A program made the translations under genes and the position numbers. The notes below the pieces were generated by a model. That model saw only the letters and a list, made by a program, of their open reading frames with translations. It did no database searches and had not been told where the DNA came from. Positions 43,379 through 51,307 of a stretch of DNA of 64,000 bases are shown piece after piece (within the stretch, counting starts at the first letter, position 1; the number at the start of each line of letters is the position of its first letter). The stretch comes from Muribaculum sp. GTDB taxonomy: Bacteria; Bacillota; Clostridia; Lachnospirales; Lachnospiraceae. The stretch is taken from positions 1 through 64,000 of the forward strand of contig JAMPGV010000005.1 of NCBI GenBank assembly GCA_023663735.1. Reading direction: 5' to 3'.

Positions 43379-46045
43379 TCATTTCAGCAGTTTCCGGGCA
43401 AGCTCCTGCAATTCTCCCGTCACATCCGACTCCGGCAGAAGCAGATCCGGCCGAAGCCTTAACTGTGCGGCCAAAAGTTCCCCGGCCTCCCGCTCCTTCT
43501 GCTCCCCGACCAAGACCTCGAGCCGCTCTCTGAGCGCTTTCGTCTCCGCCTTCTCCTCAGAGACTCCCACCGCCGCCTCATAGCAGCTCAGTCCGTTGGC
43601 CAGCGCAAACACATAGAACATCTGCTCCGAGAGGAATCCGAACACGCGCCTGTGATAATCGTCATAGCCGGCGACGTCAATTTCCCCCGACGCCTCCGCC
43701 AGAATCTCAAACAGCCATTCTGCATAAGCCCGCAAAATCGGAAGACTTGTCACGACCAGATTGCCCCAATAGCAAATCTCCCCCTCCATGGCTTGGTCAT
43801 ACGCCGCTGCATAGGCGGGATAGAGACGCTTGAGCGCATGTCCCACCGCATCCAGATCCCGGACATTGTGGCTCAAGCCAAATTGCCGGTAATAGCTTCC
43901 CTGACATCTGGCATGTCTCGGAACGACTGCGTCATACTGTTCCAAAAGCTTCAGATATTCTCTTTTCTCCATGGCTTCTTGCCGCTCGTTGATAAAATAT
44001 CTTCGGTAATGGCACAGGCCCACATAATCCAGATCCCGGACATTCTGCCAGATCCAGAACAATCCGGTAAGCTCCCCGTAAAGCATATTCAGCTCCGAAA
44101 TGTTCTCTCCAGTATTGTCGCCCAGATAGCCCAGATCCGCTTGGCCTTCTCTCCCCACATGCAGCGGCACATAAATCTGCCCGGCCGGCGGACTGCACTT
44201 TACATGAGTGGCCACAAAAACCGTCAGCGCATTCTCCGCGGCCTGTCCGGACAAGTCAATTAATTCCTCCGCGCGCTTTGCCCAGGTGTACTCCGCCATG
44301 GCTCTACGGTATCCTCGCTCGGCGATCCGCTCCCGCCTCTCGCCATCCTCCAACAGACCGCCCACGATCTTTGGCAGTTTCTCCAGCTTGTCCAGCCGGA
44401 AGCAGACAACCTCCGCATCCTCTCCACACTGACACAAATGTTCCCGCACATACGCAGTCTCCTCCGTGAGACAGACCGCTCCCGAGAGCATAATATTGGC
44501 AATCCGCTCCGTCATGCCCGCCTTGTGCCAGCTCATGATGTTCAGGCCCACCTTCGCCTTAGAAAGCTCCTGCAGGGACTCTTCCACCGTGGCCTGCGGG
44601 TGAATCCGCAAGTTCTCCCTGCCGCCGCCTGCATAGCGCTTCCAGCTCTCCCCATATACTTCCACCTGAAAGCCTGCCTGTAGAATCGTGGAGACTGCCA
44701 AATTCCGAAAATGCCCGATCACCGCCCTGCAGGCTGCCTTTAAGGAATAATTGAATCGGGCAAACTCTTGCTTGTCGGGTTCCTCCCCCCGTCTGCGCAG
44801 CAGTTCCCATGCACCCTCCTCAAACGTCTCGCAAGGATGTTCCAGCATATAATCATAAAACTCCCGCTCTACGCCGGACAGCTCTCCGACTGCATCCTCA
44901 AAACAGCTCCCCACAAACACCAGCTCATAGGGCCGCTCCTCCGAACAAAGCCGATGCGCCGCATACTGCCCGGCGCATCCTTCATCGGACGTCCTCTGAG
45001 CCGCCTTCCGGGGCATCCTTCCGCCGGGCGGGAATTGTATGGCGTGGGGCGTCTGATAATATTCTCTGATCGACGCCGCATATCCCGCGTCTTGGCAGAG
45101 GATATAATACTCTTCCGGCAGACTGCGCAGCACCCCCTCGAAGTGGAGCGGATTGTCAAACCAAAACTGAAACTTCGGCCCGCGGATCTGTCGGAAAAAG
45201 TCGATTTCCAGCGCTTTGCTCTGAAATCCCACAACCCCCTTGCAGATCATGTGATAGAGTCTCTCATGCTGCATAAATCCCTCTCCCATCTCAATCACGG
45301 CCTGCCCGTGGTCTGCCAGCGCATCGCACAGATCATCCGCAAAATTCTGCAGCACGCCGCCGCAGGTATCGTCCCCCCGCAGCACGATAAACGGAGCCGT
45401 CTGTCTGGCAAGGCGCTCAAAGGCTTCCTCGTCGGACAGTAAGAACTGCATTCCCGCCGCAAACGCGTTCCCGATTCCCCACTCTGCCATGGTATCCGAC
45501 AGAAGCCGGAAGACCGGATCCGCCATCTCTCCCAGATCCGGCGCGTGCAGACGCATGAGATAGGCACAGGCATAGGCCGTCTCCGCATCCGCCACATCTC
45601 TTCTGCCGATCGACTCTCCTCCGTCCGCTTCGACGCCTTCCGCCTCTTCCGCAAGTCCTTCCAGCATACTGCCGCCCGTCTGTCTCGCCAGCCGGCACAA
45701 GAATTCCAAATCAATCAGTGCGGGCAGACCCGGATGAAATGCACCGCAATCGCGCACCAGCGCCTTTGCAAACACCATGGCCTCTACGGGAATGCCGATC
45801 AGACCAAAGACCTCCGCATACTGCAGAAATTCCGTCTGCACTCCGCGGCAATAGACCCGCACAAAGGAACCGGACGCCTCCGAAAGATCGGCAAACAATG
45901 CCTCGTCCGCCACCGCATGTTCCCGCACATATGCGATATACGCCGTCTCCGTCTGCATAAAACAGCGGTTTCTCAGTTCCGCATCATTCCATTCGTCCTC
46001 GCTCATGCGGTATACCGTCAACCGCCCCAAATCTCTCCTATCCAT
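43379..46045 (-). CDS. Fused glycosyltransferase: CgeB-like part plus DUF4422 domain
   Basis: An 888-residue protein. The first 220 residues are unassigned. A CgeB-like glycosyltransferase portion follows (IVLRGDDTCGGVLQNF, FWFDNPLHFEG, VFVGSCFE, then AKVGLNIMSWHKAGMTERI and MLSGAVCL). From residue 605 to about 825 lies a DUF4422 glycosyltransferase domain (FVATHVKC, YLGDNTGENIS, YVGLCHYRRYF, YWGNLVV). The C-terminal tail is helical. The ATG at 46045 follows AGGAGG by seven bases; the frame extends to 46171 across the flagellin terminator. It lies between two identical flagellin genes and is probably a flagellin glycan enzyme. Confidence 0.85.
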   Translation of the reverse strand: MDRRDLGRLTVYRMSEDEWNDAELRNRCFMQTETAYIAYVREHAVADEALFADLSEASGSFVRVYCRGVQTEFLQYAEVFGLIGIPVEAMVFAKALVRDCGAFHPGLPALIDLEFLCRLARQTGGSMLEGLAEEAEGVEADGGESIGRRDVADAETAYACAYLMRLHAPDLGEMADPVFRLLSDTMAEWGIGNAFAAGMQFLLSDEEAFERLARQTAPFIVLRGDDTCGGVLQNFADDLCDALADHGQAVIEMGEGFMQHERLYHMICKGVVGFQSKALEIDFFRQIRGPKFQFWFDNPLHFEGVLRSLPEEYYILCQDAGYAASIREYYQTPHAIQFPPGGRMPRKAAQRTSDEGCAGQYAAHRLCSEERPYELVFVGSCFEDAVGELSGVEREFYDYMLEHPCETFEEGAWELLRRRGEEPDKQEFARFNYSLKAACRAVIGHFRNLAVSTILQAGFQVEVYGESWKRYAGGGRENLRIHPQATVEESLQELSKAKVGLNIMSWHKAGMTERIANIMLSGAVCLTEETAYVREHLCQCGEDAEVVCFRLDKLEKLPKIVGGLLEDGERRERIAERGYRRAMAEYTWAKRAEELIDLSGQAAENALTVFVATHVKCSPPAGQIYVPLHVGREGQADLGYLGDNTGENISELNMLYGELTGLFWIWQNVRDLDYVGLCHYRRYFINERQEAMEKREYLKLLEQYDAVVPRHARCQGSYYRQFGLSHNVRDLDAVGHALKRLYPAYAAAYDQAMEGEICYWGNLVVTSLPILRAYAEWLFEILAEASGEIDVAGYDDYHRRVFGFLSEQMFYVFALANGLSCYEAAVGVSEEKAETKALRERLEVLVGEQKEREAGELLAAQLRLRPDLLLPESDVTGELQELARKLLK

Positions 46046-46095
46046 GACCGATCCTCCTGCCACAGTCTGCTTCCTAAAATCAAATAAAGTACATA

Positions 46096-46123
46096 AAAAA
46101 GGCAGACATTTGTCTGCCTTTTT
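46096..46123 (-). terminator. Flagellin terminator, copy 2
   Basis: Same stem as at 42316-42343. It lies about 50 bases before the glycosyltransferase start at 46045, and no promoter is visible between. Confidence 0.85.
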
Positions 46124-46148
46124 CATTTTTAGATTTCCTGATTCTGAC

Positions 46149-46961
46149 TTACTGGAGCAGGGACATAACACCCTGATTTGCCTGATTGGCCTGTGCCAGC
46201 ATTGCCTGACCTGCCTGTGCCAGAATGTTGGTGTTGGAGTATTTCACCATCTCAGTAGCCATATCCGTATCACGAATTGCGGACTCTGCGCTGGTGGTGT
46301 TCTCAACGATGTTGTCCAAGTTGCTGATGGTATGCTCAAGTCTGTTCTGTACGGCACCCAGCTGAGAACGCTGCTCGTTCAGGTTCTTGATGGCTTTCTT
46401 CACGCTTGCGTTCAGCGCGCCGGCTGCCTCAGCGGTAGAAGCAGAACCGGTAAGGCTGATAGATGCGCAGCTCATAGCTTTGATCGTCACGGAAATGTGC
46501 TGTCCGGACTCTGCGCCCACCTGCAGGTCTACGCCGTTTGCGCAGTCGCCGTTCAGCAGGTTCTTCTCGTTGAAAGTGGTGGTGGAAGCCACGCGGTTGA
46601 TCTCGCTCATCAGCTGCTGTACTTCGCTGTTGATGTAGCCGCGGTCTTCGCTGGTCAGGGTTCCGTTCTCACCCTTTACTGCCAGCTCGTTGATACGCTG
46701 CAGCATGTCATGTACCTCGTTCAGAGCGCCCTCAGCGGTCTGCACCATGGAGATGCCGTCCTGAGCGTTGGCGGAAGCCTGTGTCAAGCCGCGTACCTGA
46801 CGTCTCATCTTCTCGGAAATGGCAAGGCCTGCTGCGTCGTCTGCCGCACGGTTTACTTTGTAACCGGAAGAGAGCTTCTCGGTGGAAGACGCCTGCGTCT
46901 TGGTGGTGATGCCCAGCATTCTGTTAGAGTTCATAGCGGTGAGATTGTGTTTTACTACCAT
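46149..46961 (-). CDS. fliC: Flagellin, copy 2 (identical protein to copy 1)
   Basis: A 270-residue flagellin whose translation is identical to that of 42369-43181, including Cys140 and Cys165. It lies upstream of the fused glycosyltransferase gene. Its promoter shares the -10 with copy 1 but has a different spacer, so output may differ. The ribosome site is AAGGAGGAAAATACT before ATG. Identity through leader and terminator implies recent duplication or gene conversion. Confidence 0.97.
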   Translation of the reverse strand: MVVKHNLTAMNSNRMLGITTKTQASSTEKLSSGYKVNRAADDAAGLAISEKMRRQVRGLTQASANAQDGISMVQTAEGALNEVHDMLQRINELAVKGENGTLTSEDRGYINSEVQQLMSEINRVASTTTFNEKNLLNGDCANGVDLQVGAESGQHISVTIKAMSCASISLTGSASTAEAAGALNASVKKAIKNLNEQRSQLGAVQNRLEHTISNLDNIVENTTSAESAIRDTDMATEMVKYSNTNILAQAGQAMLAQANQANQGVMSLLQ

Positions 46962-46969
46962 AGTATTTT

Positions 46970-46998
46970 CCTCCTTGAATTACCCCATCCTTGATGGG
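46970..46998 (-). promoter_or_regulatory. Candidate CsrA sites in flagellin leader, copy 2
   Basis: Same hairpin (46998-46984) and ribosome-site GGA (46977-46970) as in copy 1. Confidence 0.65.
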
Positions 46999-47092
46999 TG
47001 TCCTTAATGTTCTATCAGCTTGCCGTTTTCGTTTTCCAGTGTGTTTTCCATCTGTCGGATCCGGCAGCTTTGTTTTTGTTTTACTTGATTAA

Positions 47093-47120
47093 TATATCGG
47101 GCAGTCTTGCAAAAACTTTA
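47093..47120 (-). promoter_or_regulatory. SigD promoter of flagellin copy 2
   Basis: Read leftwards: TAAA (47120-47117), 16 bases, CCGATATA (47100-47093). The spacer differs from copy 1. Confidence 0.88.
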
Positions 47121-47138
47121 GAGCTGTTTTGATATTTT

Positions 47139-47167
47139 TTGCATTTTATCCCGACAAAAGGTATAAT
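47139..47167 (+). promoter_or_regulatory. SigA promoter for the plus-strand glycosyltransferase
   Basis: TTGCAT (47139-47144), 17 bases, a perfect TATAAT (47162-47167). It lies about 65 bases before the ATG at 47232 and is divergent from the flagellin promoter. Confidence 0.75.
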
Positions 47168-47231
47168 AAGGCTAATCAATGCAGAAAAGGACGGATTCCG
47201 ATGCCGCACGCGCGGCGGATTGGGAGGGCTT

Positions 47232-48398
47232 ATGAAAATCTTGATGCTCACATGGAAAAGTTTTGGAAACGAAGATCTTGCCGCCGCCTTTGCACAGCTG
47301 GGACACGAAACCGTTTCCTATCCTTTTTCCGACAAGGGAGAGAAAACACAGCAACAGCTGCAGGCGGATCTGCTGTCGGCCATCCGGGCGGATGCTCCCG
47401 ATTTGGTCTTTTCCTTTAATTATTTCCCGGCGGCCTCACTGGCCTGCAGGGAGGCGGGACTGCCCTATGCGGCCTGGATCTATGACAGTCCCTATGTGCG
47501 GCTCTATCACTATACCATCAACTATCCCACGAACCATGTGTTTGTGTTCGACCGGGAACAGTATCTGGAATTCCACCGAGCCGGCGTCCGGACGGTGCAG
47601 TATCTTCCCATGGCCGCCAACACGGCGCGGCTTTCCGCCATGCAGGATACAGCCGCTTTCCGCAGGACGCCTTGGTACAACAGACACCCGGTCGCTTTCG
47701 TGGGATCGCTCTACAGGGAGAAGCACCAGTTTTACCAGCGCATGGAGAAGATCACTCCCTATACAAGAGGATATCTGGAAGGCCTGATGGCGGCGCAGAA
47801 GCAGGTCTACGGATATAACTTCATTCAGGAACTGCTCCCGAAAGAGATTATCGAAGACATGCAGAACGCGCTGCCCATGCAGCCGGGTGCGGACAGCGTA
47901 GAGAGCATCGAATATCTGTATGCCCAGTATGTCATCAACCGGCAGCTCACCGCCATCGAGCGGCAGGAACTGCTGGCGGCGGTATCCGCCCGGTTCTCGC
48001 TGGATCTGTACACGCCGGACGCCACGGTCCGCATGGAGGGCTGCACTAACCACGGCCCGGTGGATTATTATGATTACGCCCCCTATGTCTTCCGTCAGGC
48101 CAAGATCAATCTGAACATTTCTCTCCGGAGCATCTTAAGCGGCATCCCGCTGCGCGCTTTCGATATCATGGGAGCCGGCGGATTTCTCCTGACCAATTAT
48201 CAGGCCGACTTCGCAGATCTCTTCGTCCCGGGAGAGGACTTTGTCTTCTTTGAAAACAAGGCAGATCTGCTGGATCAGATTGCCTATTATCTGGAGCATG
48301 AGGACGAGCGGGTGCAGATTGCCCGAAACGGCTATGAAAAAGTTGCCGCCCGGCACACCTATGTGCATCGGGCGGAGGAGATCCTACAGACTTTATAG
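47232..48398 (+). CDS. CgeB-like glycosyltransferase
   Basis: A 388-residue paralogue of the protein at 419-1588, which it resembles throughout. Shared features are the MKIL start, VFVFDREQYLEF, VAFVGSLYREK, YTRGYLEGL, QAKINLNISLRSILSGIPLRAFDIMGAGGFLLTNYQ and YYLEHEDERVQIARNGYEKV. The ATG at 47232 has GGGAGGG just upstream; the frame opens at 47139 without a ribosome site. It is one of few plus-strand genes. It has its own SigA promoter and ends next to palindromic element B. Transfer to flagellin is inferred from position only. Confidence 0.87.
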   Translation: MKILMLTWKSFGNEDLAAAFAQLGHETVSYPFSDKGEKTQQQLQADLLSAIRADAPDLVFSFNYFPAASLACREAGLPYAAWIYDSPYVRLYHYTINYPTNHVFVFDREQYLEFHRAGVRTVQYLPMAANTARLSAMQDTAAFRRTPWYNRHPVAFVGSLYREKHQFYQRMEKITPYTRGYLEGLMAAQKQVYGYNFIQELLPKEIIEDMQNALPMQPGADSVESIEYLYAQYVINRQLTAIERQELLAAVSARFSLDLYTPDATVRMEGCTNHGPVDYYDYAPYVFRQAKINLNISLRSILSGIPLRAFDIMGAGGFLLTNYQADFADLFVPGEDFVFFENKADLLDQIAYYLEHEDERVQIARNGYEKVAARHTYVHRAEEILQTL

Positions 48399-48429
48399 CG
48401 CTTTGAACCGGCTCCCTACAACAAGTATC

Positions 48430-48542
48430 ATTGTGCAGATTGTATATTCCAACGCAGACTCGCTTGCGCTCCCACCTCACCGTAAGCGGCCAAGTGCCAA
48501 CGGTTCGCTAAGGTCTGCTTATGAATATACAATCTGCACAAT
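48430..48542. repeat. Long imperfect palindromic element, copy B
   Basis: Begins ATTGTGCAGATTGTATATTC and ends with the exact reverse complement of those 20 bases; the inner part is less regular. Its right half is the reverse complement of the left half of element A (from about 86), with one mismatch in about 55 bases. It lies 31 bases after a CgeB-like gene. Confidence 0.8.
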
Positions 48543-48560
48543 TCGGATTACCTAGAAAGA

Positions 48561-48590
48561 AATAAGGCCGGCTTGCGCCGGCCTTATTTT
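48561..48590. terminator. Bidirectional terminator between the glycosyltransferase and flagellin copy 3
   Basis: Stem AATAAGGCCGGC / GCCGGCCTTATT with a TTGC loop and T-rich sequence on both sides. It serves the leftward flagellin gene and possibly the rightward glycosyltransferase gene. Confidence 0.82.
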
Positions 48591-48619
48591 GGTAGTCTTG
48601 CTTATTAAAACTCTTCGGA

Positions 48620-49432
48620 TTAACCGAGCAAGGAAAGCACGCCCTGATTGCTCTGGTTTGCCTGTGCCAGCATTGCCTGGCCAGCCTGAGCAAGGATGTT
48701 GTTGTTGGAGTATCTAACCATCTCAGTAGCCATATCGGTATCGCGGATAGCGGACTCTGCGCTGGTGGTGTTCTCCACAATGTTATCCAAGTTCGCAATG
48801 GTATGCTCTAATCTGTTCTGTACGGCACCCAGCTCGGAACGCTGCTCGTTCAGGTTCTTGATCGCTGTCTTCACGCTTGCATTCAGCGCGCCGGCGTTGG
48901 TTGCGGTAGTAGCATTGCCAGACAAACCGAGGGATGCGGTACTCATGGCTTTGATCGTCACGGAAATGTGCTGTCCGGACTCTGCGCCCACCTGAAGAGC
49001 TACGCCGTCTTTGCATTCACCATTCAACAGGTTCATCTCGTTGAAGGTCGTGGTGGAAGCCACACGGTTGATCTCGCTCATCAGCTGCTGTACTTCACTG
49101 TCGATGTAACCGCGATCCTCGCTGGTCAAGGTTCCGTTCTCACCCTTTACTGCCAGCTCGTTGATACGCTGCAGCATGTCATGCACTTCGTTCAGAGCGC
49201 CCTCAGCGGTCTGTACCATGGAGATGCCGTCTTGAGCGTTGGCGGAAGCCTGCGTCAAGCCGCGTACCTGACGTCTCATCTTCTCGGAAATGGCAAGGCC
49301 GGAAGCGTCGTCTGCCGCACGGTTTACCTTGTAACCGGAAGAGAGTTTCTCGGTGGACTTCGCCTGAGCACCAGTGGTGATGCCGAGCATTCTGTTAGAG
49401 TTCATTGCTGTTAAGTTGTGCTGTACTACCAT
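48620..49432 (-). CDS. fliC: Flagellin, copy 3
   Basis: A 270-residue flagellin related to, but distinct from, copies 1 and 2. The N- and C-terminal D0/D1 helices are conserved. The centre differs (NGECKDGVALQVGA, AMSTASLGLSGNATTATNAG) and it ends SNQGVLSLLG. It keeps one cysteine (140) and has Thr at the second position. The ATG at 49432 follows AAGGAGGAACAATT. It forms a diverged tandem pair with copy 4, including similar leaders of about 190 bases. Confidence 0.97.
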   Translation of the reverse strand: MVVQHNLTAMNSNRMLGITTGAQAKSTEKLSSGYKVNRAADDASGLAISEKMRRQVRGLTQASANAQDGISMVQTAEGALNEVHDMLQRINELAVKGENGTLTSEDRGYIDSEVQQLMSEINRVASTTTFNEMNLLNGECKDGVALQVGAESGQHISVTIKAMSTASLGLSGNATTATNAGALNASVKTAIKNLNEQRSELGAVQNRLEHTIANLDNIVENTTSAESAIRDTDMATEMVRYSNNNILAQAGQAMLAQANQSNQGVLSLLG

Positions 49433-49439
49433 AATTGTT

Positions 49440-49473
49440 CCTCCTTGAATTTGTGGCGATCCCATCCTTGGGA
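49440..49473 (-). promoter_or_regulatory. Candidate CsrA sites in flagellin leader, copy 3
   Basis: In the mRNA sense TCCC-AAGGAT-GGGA (49473-49460) puts GGA in a hairpin loop, the preferred CsrA target. The ribosome site CAAGGAGG (49447-49440) is the second candidate. Confidence 0.68.
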
Positions 49474-49626
49474 CCTGTTATTTTGTCTACCGTTCGTCCG
49501 GTTCGCACCTTCCGGCTTCCCGGCAACTGTGACAGTCCCCTCCGCCATCGTGCGTATGGTTTCGGACACTTTACAAAGAAAGCGCTGAACAAGATGTTTG
49601 CTATGTTCATCCGCCTACTCCTTGGG

Positions 49627-49655
49627 TATATCGGATATTTTTTTCGGAAACTTTA
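49627..49655 (-). promoter_or_regulatory. SigD promoter of flagellin copy 3
   Basis: Read leftwards: TAAA (49655-49652), 17 bases, CCGATATA (49634-49627). The spacer is one base longer than in the other flagellin promoters. Confidence 0.82.
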
Positions 49656-49722
49656 GAGCCTTTTCAAAATTTTTGAGATAAATTTCTTGAAGCGCCTTCG
49701 CAGCGCATCAAGGTCAGCAAAG

Positions 49723-49751
49723 AAATAAGGTCGGCTTGCGCCGACCTTATT
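49723..49751 (-). terminator. Terminator of flagellin copy 4
   Basis: Stem AATAAGGTCGGC / GCCGACCTTATT with a TTGC loop. It resembles the copy 3 terminator, with a compensating base-pair change. Confidence 0.82.
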
Positions 49752-49781
49752 GTGGTAGTTTTGCTTATGAAACTCTTCGGA

Positions 49782-50594
49782 TTAACCGAGCAGGGAAAGT
49801 ACGCCCTGATTGCTCTGGTTTGCCTGTGCCAGCATTGCCTGACCAGCCTGAGCAAGGATGTTGTTGTTGGAGTATCTAACCATCTCAGTAGCCATATCGG
49901 TATCGCGGATAGCGGACTCTGCGCTGGTGGTGTTCTCCACAATGTTATCCAAGTTCGCAATGGTGTGCTCCAGTCTGTTCTGTACGGCACCCAGCTGGGA
50001 ACGCTGCTCGTTCAGGTTCTTGATCGCTTTCTTCACGCTTGCATTCAGTGCAGCTGCGGAATCAGCGGTGGAAGCCGAACCGGTAAGGCTGATGGCTGCA
50101 CAGCTCATGGCCTTGATCGTCACGGAAATGTGCTGTCCGGACTCTGCGCCTACCTGCAGGTCAACGCCGCCTGCGCAATCACCGTTCAACAGGTTCTTCT
50201 CGTTGAAGGTCGTGGTGGAAGCCACGCGGTTGATCTCGCTCATCAGCTGCTGTACTTCACTGTCGATGTAGCCGCGATCCTCGCTGGTCAGGGTTCCATT
50301 CTCACCCTTAACGGCCAGCTCATTGATGCGCTGCAGCATGTCATGTACTTCGTTCAGAGCGCCCTCAGCGGTCTGTACCATGGAAATACCGTCCTGAGCG
50401 TTTGCGGAAGCCTGAGTCAAGCCGCGAACCTGACGTCTCATCTTCTCGGAAATTGCAAGGCCGGAAGCATCATCTGCCGCACGGTTTACCTTGTAACCGG
50501 AAGAGAGTTTCTCGGTGGACTTCGCCTGAGCACCAGTGGTGATGCCGAGCATTCTGTTAGAGTTCATTGCTGTTAAGTTGTGCTGTACTACCAT
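49782..50594 (-). CDS. fliC: Flagellin, copy 4
   Basis: A 270-residue flagellin. The ends match copy 3 (QHNLTAMNSNRMLGITTGAQAKST; SNQGVLSLLG), while the centre resembles copies 1 and 2 (GDCAGGVDLQVGA, AMSCAAISLTGSASTA) and has both cysteines. It therefore looks like a mosaic. The ATG at 50594 follows AAGGAGGAATATATT; the frame extends to 50639. It is the flagellin next to the fliD-fliS-fliT-like cluster. Confidence 0.97.
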   Translation of the reverse strand: MVVQHNLTAMNSNRMLGITTGAQAKSTEKLSSGYKVNRAADDASGLAISEKMRRQVRGLTQASANAQDGISMVQTAEGALNEVHDMLQRINELAVKGENGTLTSEDRGYIDSEVQQLMSEINRVASTTTFNEKNLLNGDCAGGVDLQVGAESGQHISVTIKAMSCAAISLTGSASTADSAAALNASVKKAIKNLNEQRSQLGAVQNRLEHTIANLDNIVENTTSAESAIRDTDMATEMVRYSNNNILAQAGQAMLAQANQSNQGVLSLLG

Positions 50595-50602
50595 AATATA
50601 TT

Positions 50603-50634
50603 CCTCCTTGAATTTGATGATCCCATCCTTGGGA
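50603..50634 (-). promoter_or_regulatory. Candidate CsrA sites in flagellin leader, copy 4
   Basis: TCCC-AAGGAT-GGGA hairpin (50634-50621) and ribosome-site CAAGGAGG (50610-50603), as in copy 3. Confidence 0.68.
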
Positions 50635-50790
50635 CCCATTATTTTTGCCTACCGTTCGTCCGGTTCGCACGTTCCAGCTTCCCGGTAGTTGTTACAGTAC
50701 CCTCCGCCATTGTGCGTATGGTTTCAGATACTTTATCAAAGAAAGCGCTGAACAAGAGGTTTGTTCTGTTCATTTGCTTTACTTGTTAAG

Positions 50791-50818
50791 TATATCGGAT
50801 ACTTTCTCGGAAACTTTA
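50791..50818 (-). promoter_or_regulatory. SigD promoter of flagellin copy 4
   Basis: Read leftwards: TAAA (50818-50815), 16 bases, CCGATATA (50798-50791). It lies right behind the fliT-like gene. Confidence 0.88.
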
Positions 50819-50836
50819 GAGGCTTTTGAAAATTTT

Positions 50837-51307
50837 TTATTGCTTGCTGTCCACAAACTGGGACGCTCCGTAGCCGCCGCTCATGTTTTTGTAATAGTCA
50901 TAGGCGGCGCGGGAATTCTGTCGGTTGCGCTTTAAGCCGCTTCTGGCCTTGGCAAAATACGCCTCGATCAGCTGCTTGTTCCGCGCTTCCTGCGCCTGAA
51001 CAGCCACGCTCAGCTCCGTCACCTGCGTCACTTTCTCCTGCAGGGTTTTGATCTGCGGCGCGTAACGCCCCCTGTCGTTCTTCAAAGACTCGGCGATTTT
51101 CTCATAGAGCGTCTCAAATCCTTCGTCCAGAAGCGTCAGTTTTTCGATCAGCCGCTCTTTCTCCTCCATCGCCTCGTCAAATCCGTCCAAATCGGCCTGT
51201 TCCTGCTGGAAGGCCTGCTCCTGTCTGGCGTTGTACTCCTGAATCTCCTGAAGCACCTCCAGTTTCCTGTCCAGACTTTCGGATAAAATATTCAGCTGGT
51301 TCTCCAC
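50837..51307 (-). CDS. FliT/FlgN-like flagellar chaperone
   Basis: About 156 residues, mostly helical and coiled-coil (SESLDRKLEVLQEIQEYN, QADLDGFDEAMEEKERLIEKLTLL), with a basic C-terminus. Position right after fliS and the helical pattern suggest an export chaperone of the FliT type, possibly for the FliD cap. Sequence alone does not prove this. The GTG at 51307 overlaps the fliS stop codon (TAGTG) and has AAGGGG upstream. Confidence 0.7.
   Translation of the reverse strand: MENQLNILSESLDRKLEVLQEIQEYNARQEQAFQQEQADLDGFDEAMEEKERLIEKLTLLDEGFETLYEKIAESLKNDRGRYAPQIKTLQEKVTQVTELSVAVQAQEARNKQLIEAYFAKARSGLKRNRQNSRAAYDYYKNMSGGYGASQFVDSKQ

Larger units (their letters stand above)
46095..47100. repeat. 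1006-bp near-perfect direct repeat, copy 2
   Basis: Partner of 42315-43320, in the same orientation and 3780 bp away. See that entry for extent. Recombination between the copies would remove one flagellin gene and the 888-residue glycosyltransferase. Confidence 0.93.
49433..49781. other. Intergenic region between flagellin copies 3 and 4
   Basis: Contains the copy 3 leader (49433-49626) with CsrA-type sites, its SigD promoter (49627-49655), and the copy 4 terminator (49723-49751). No gene is seen. Confidence 0.8.
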
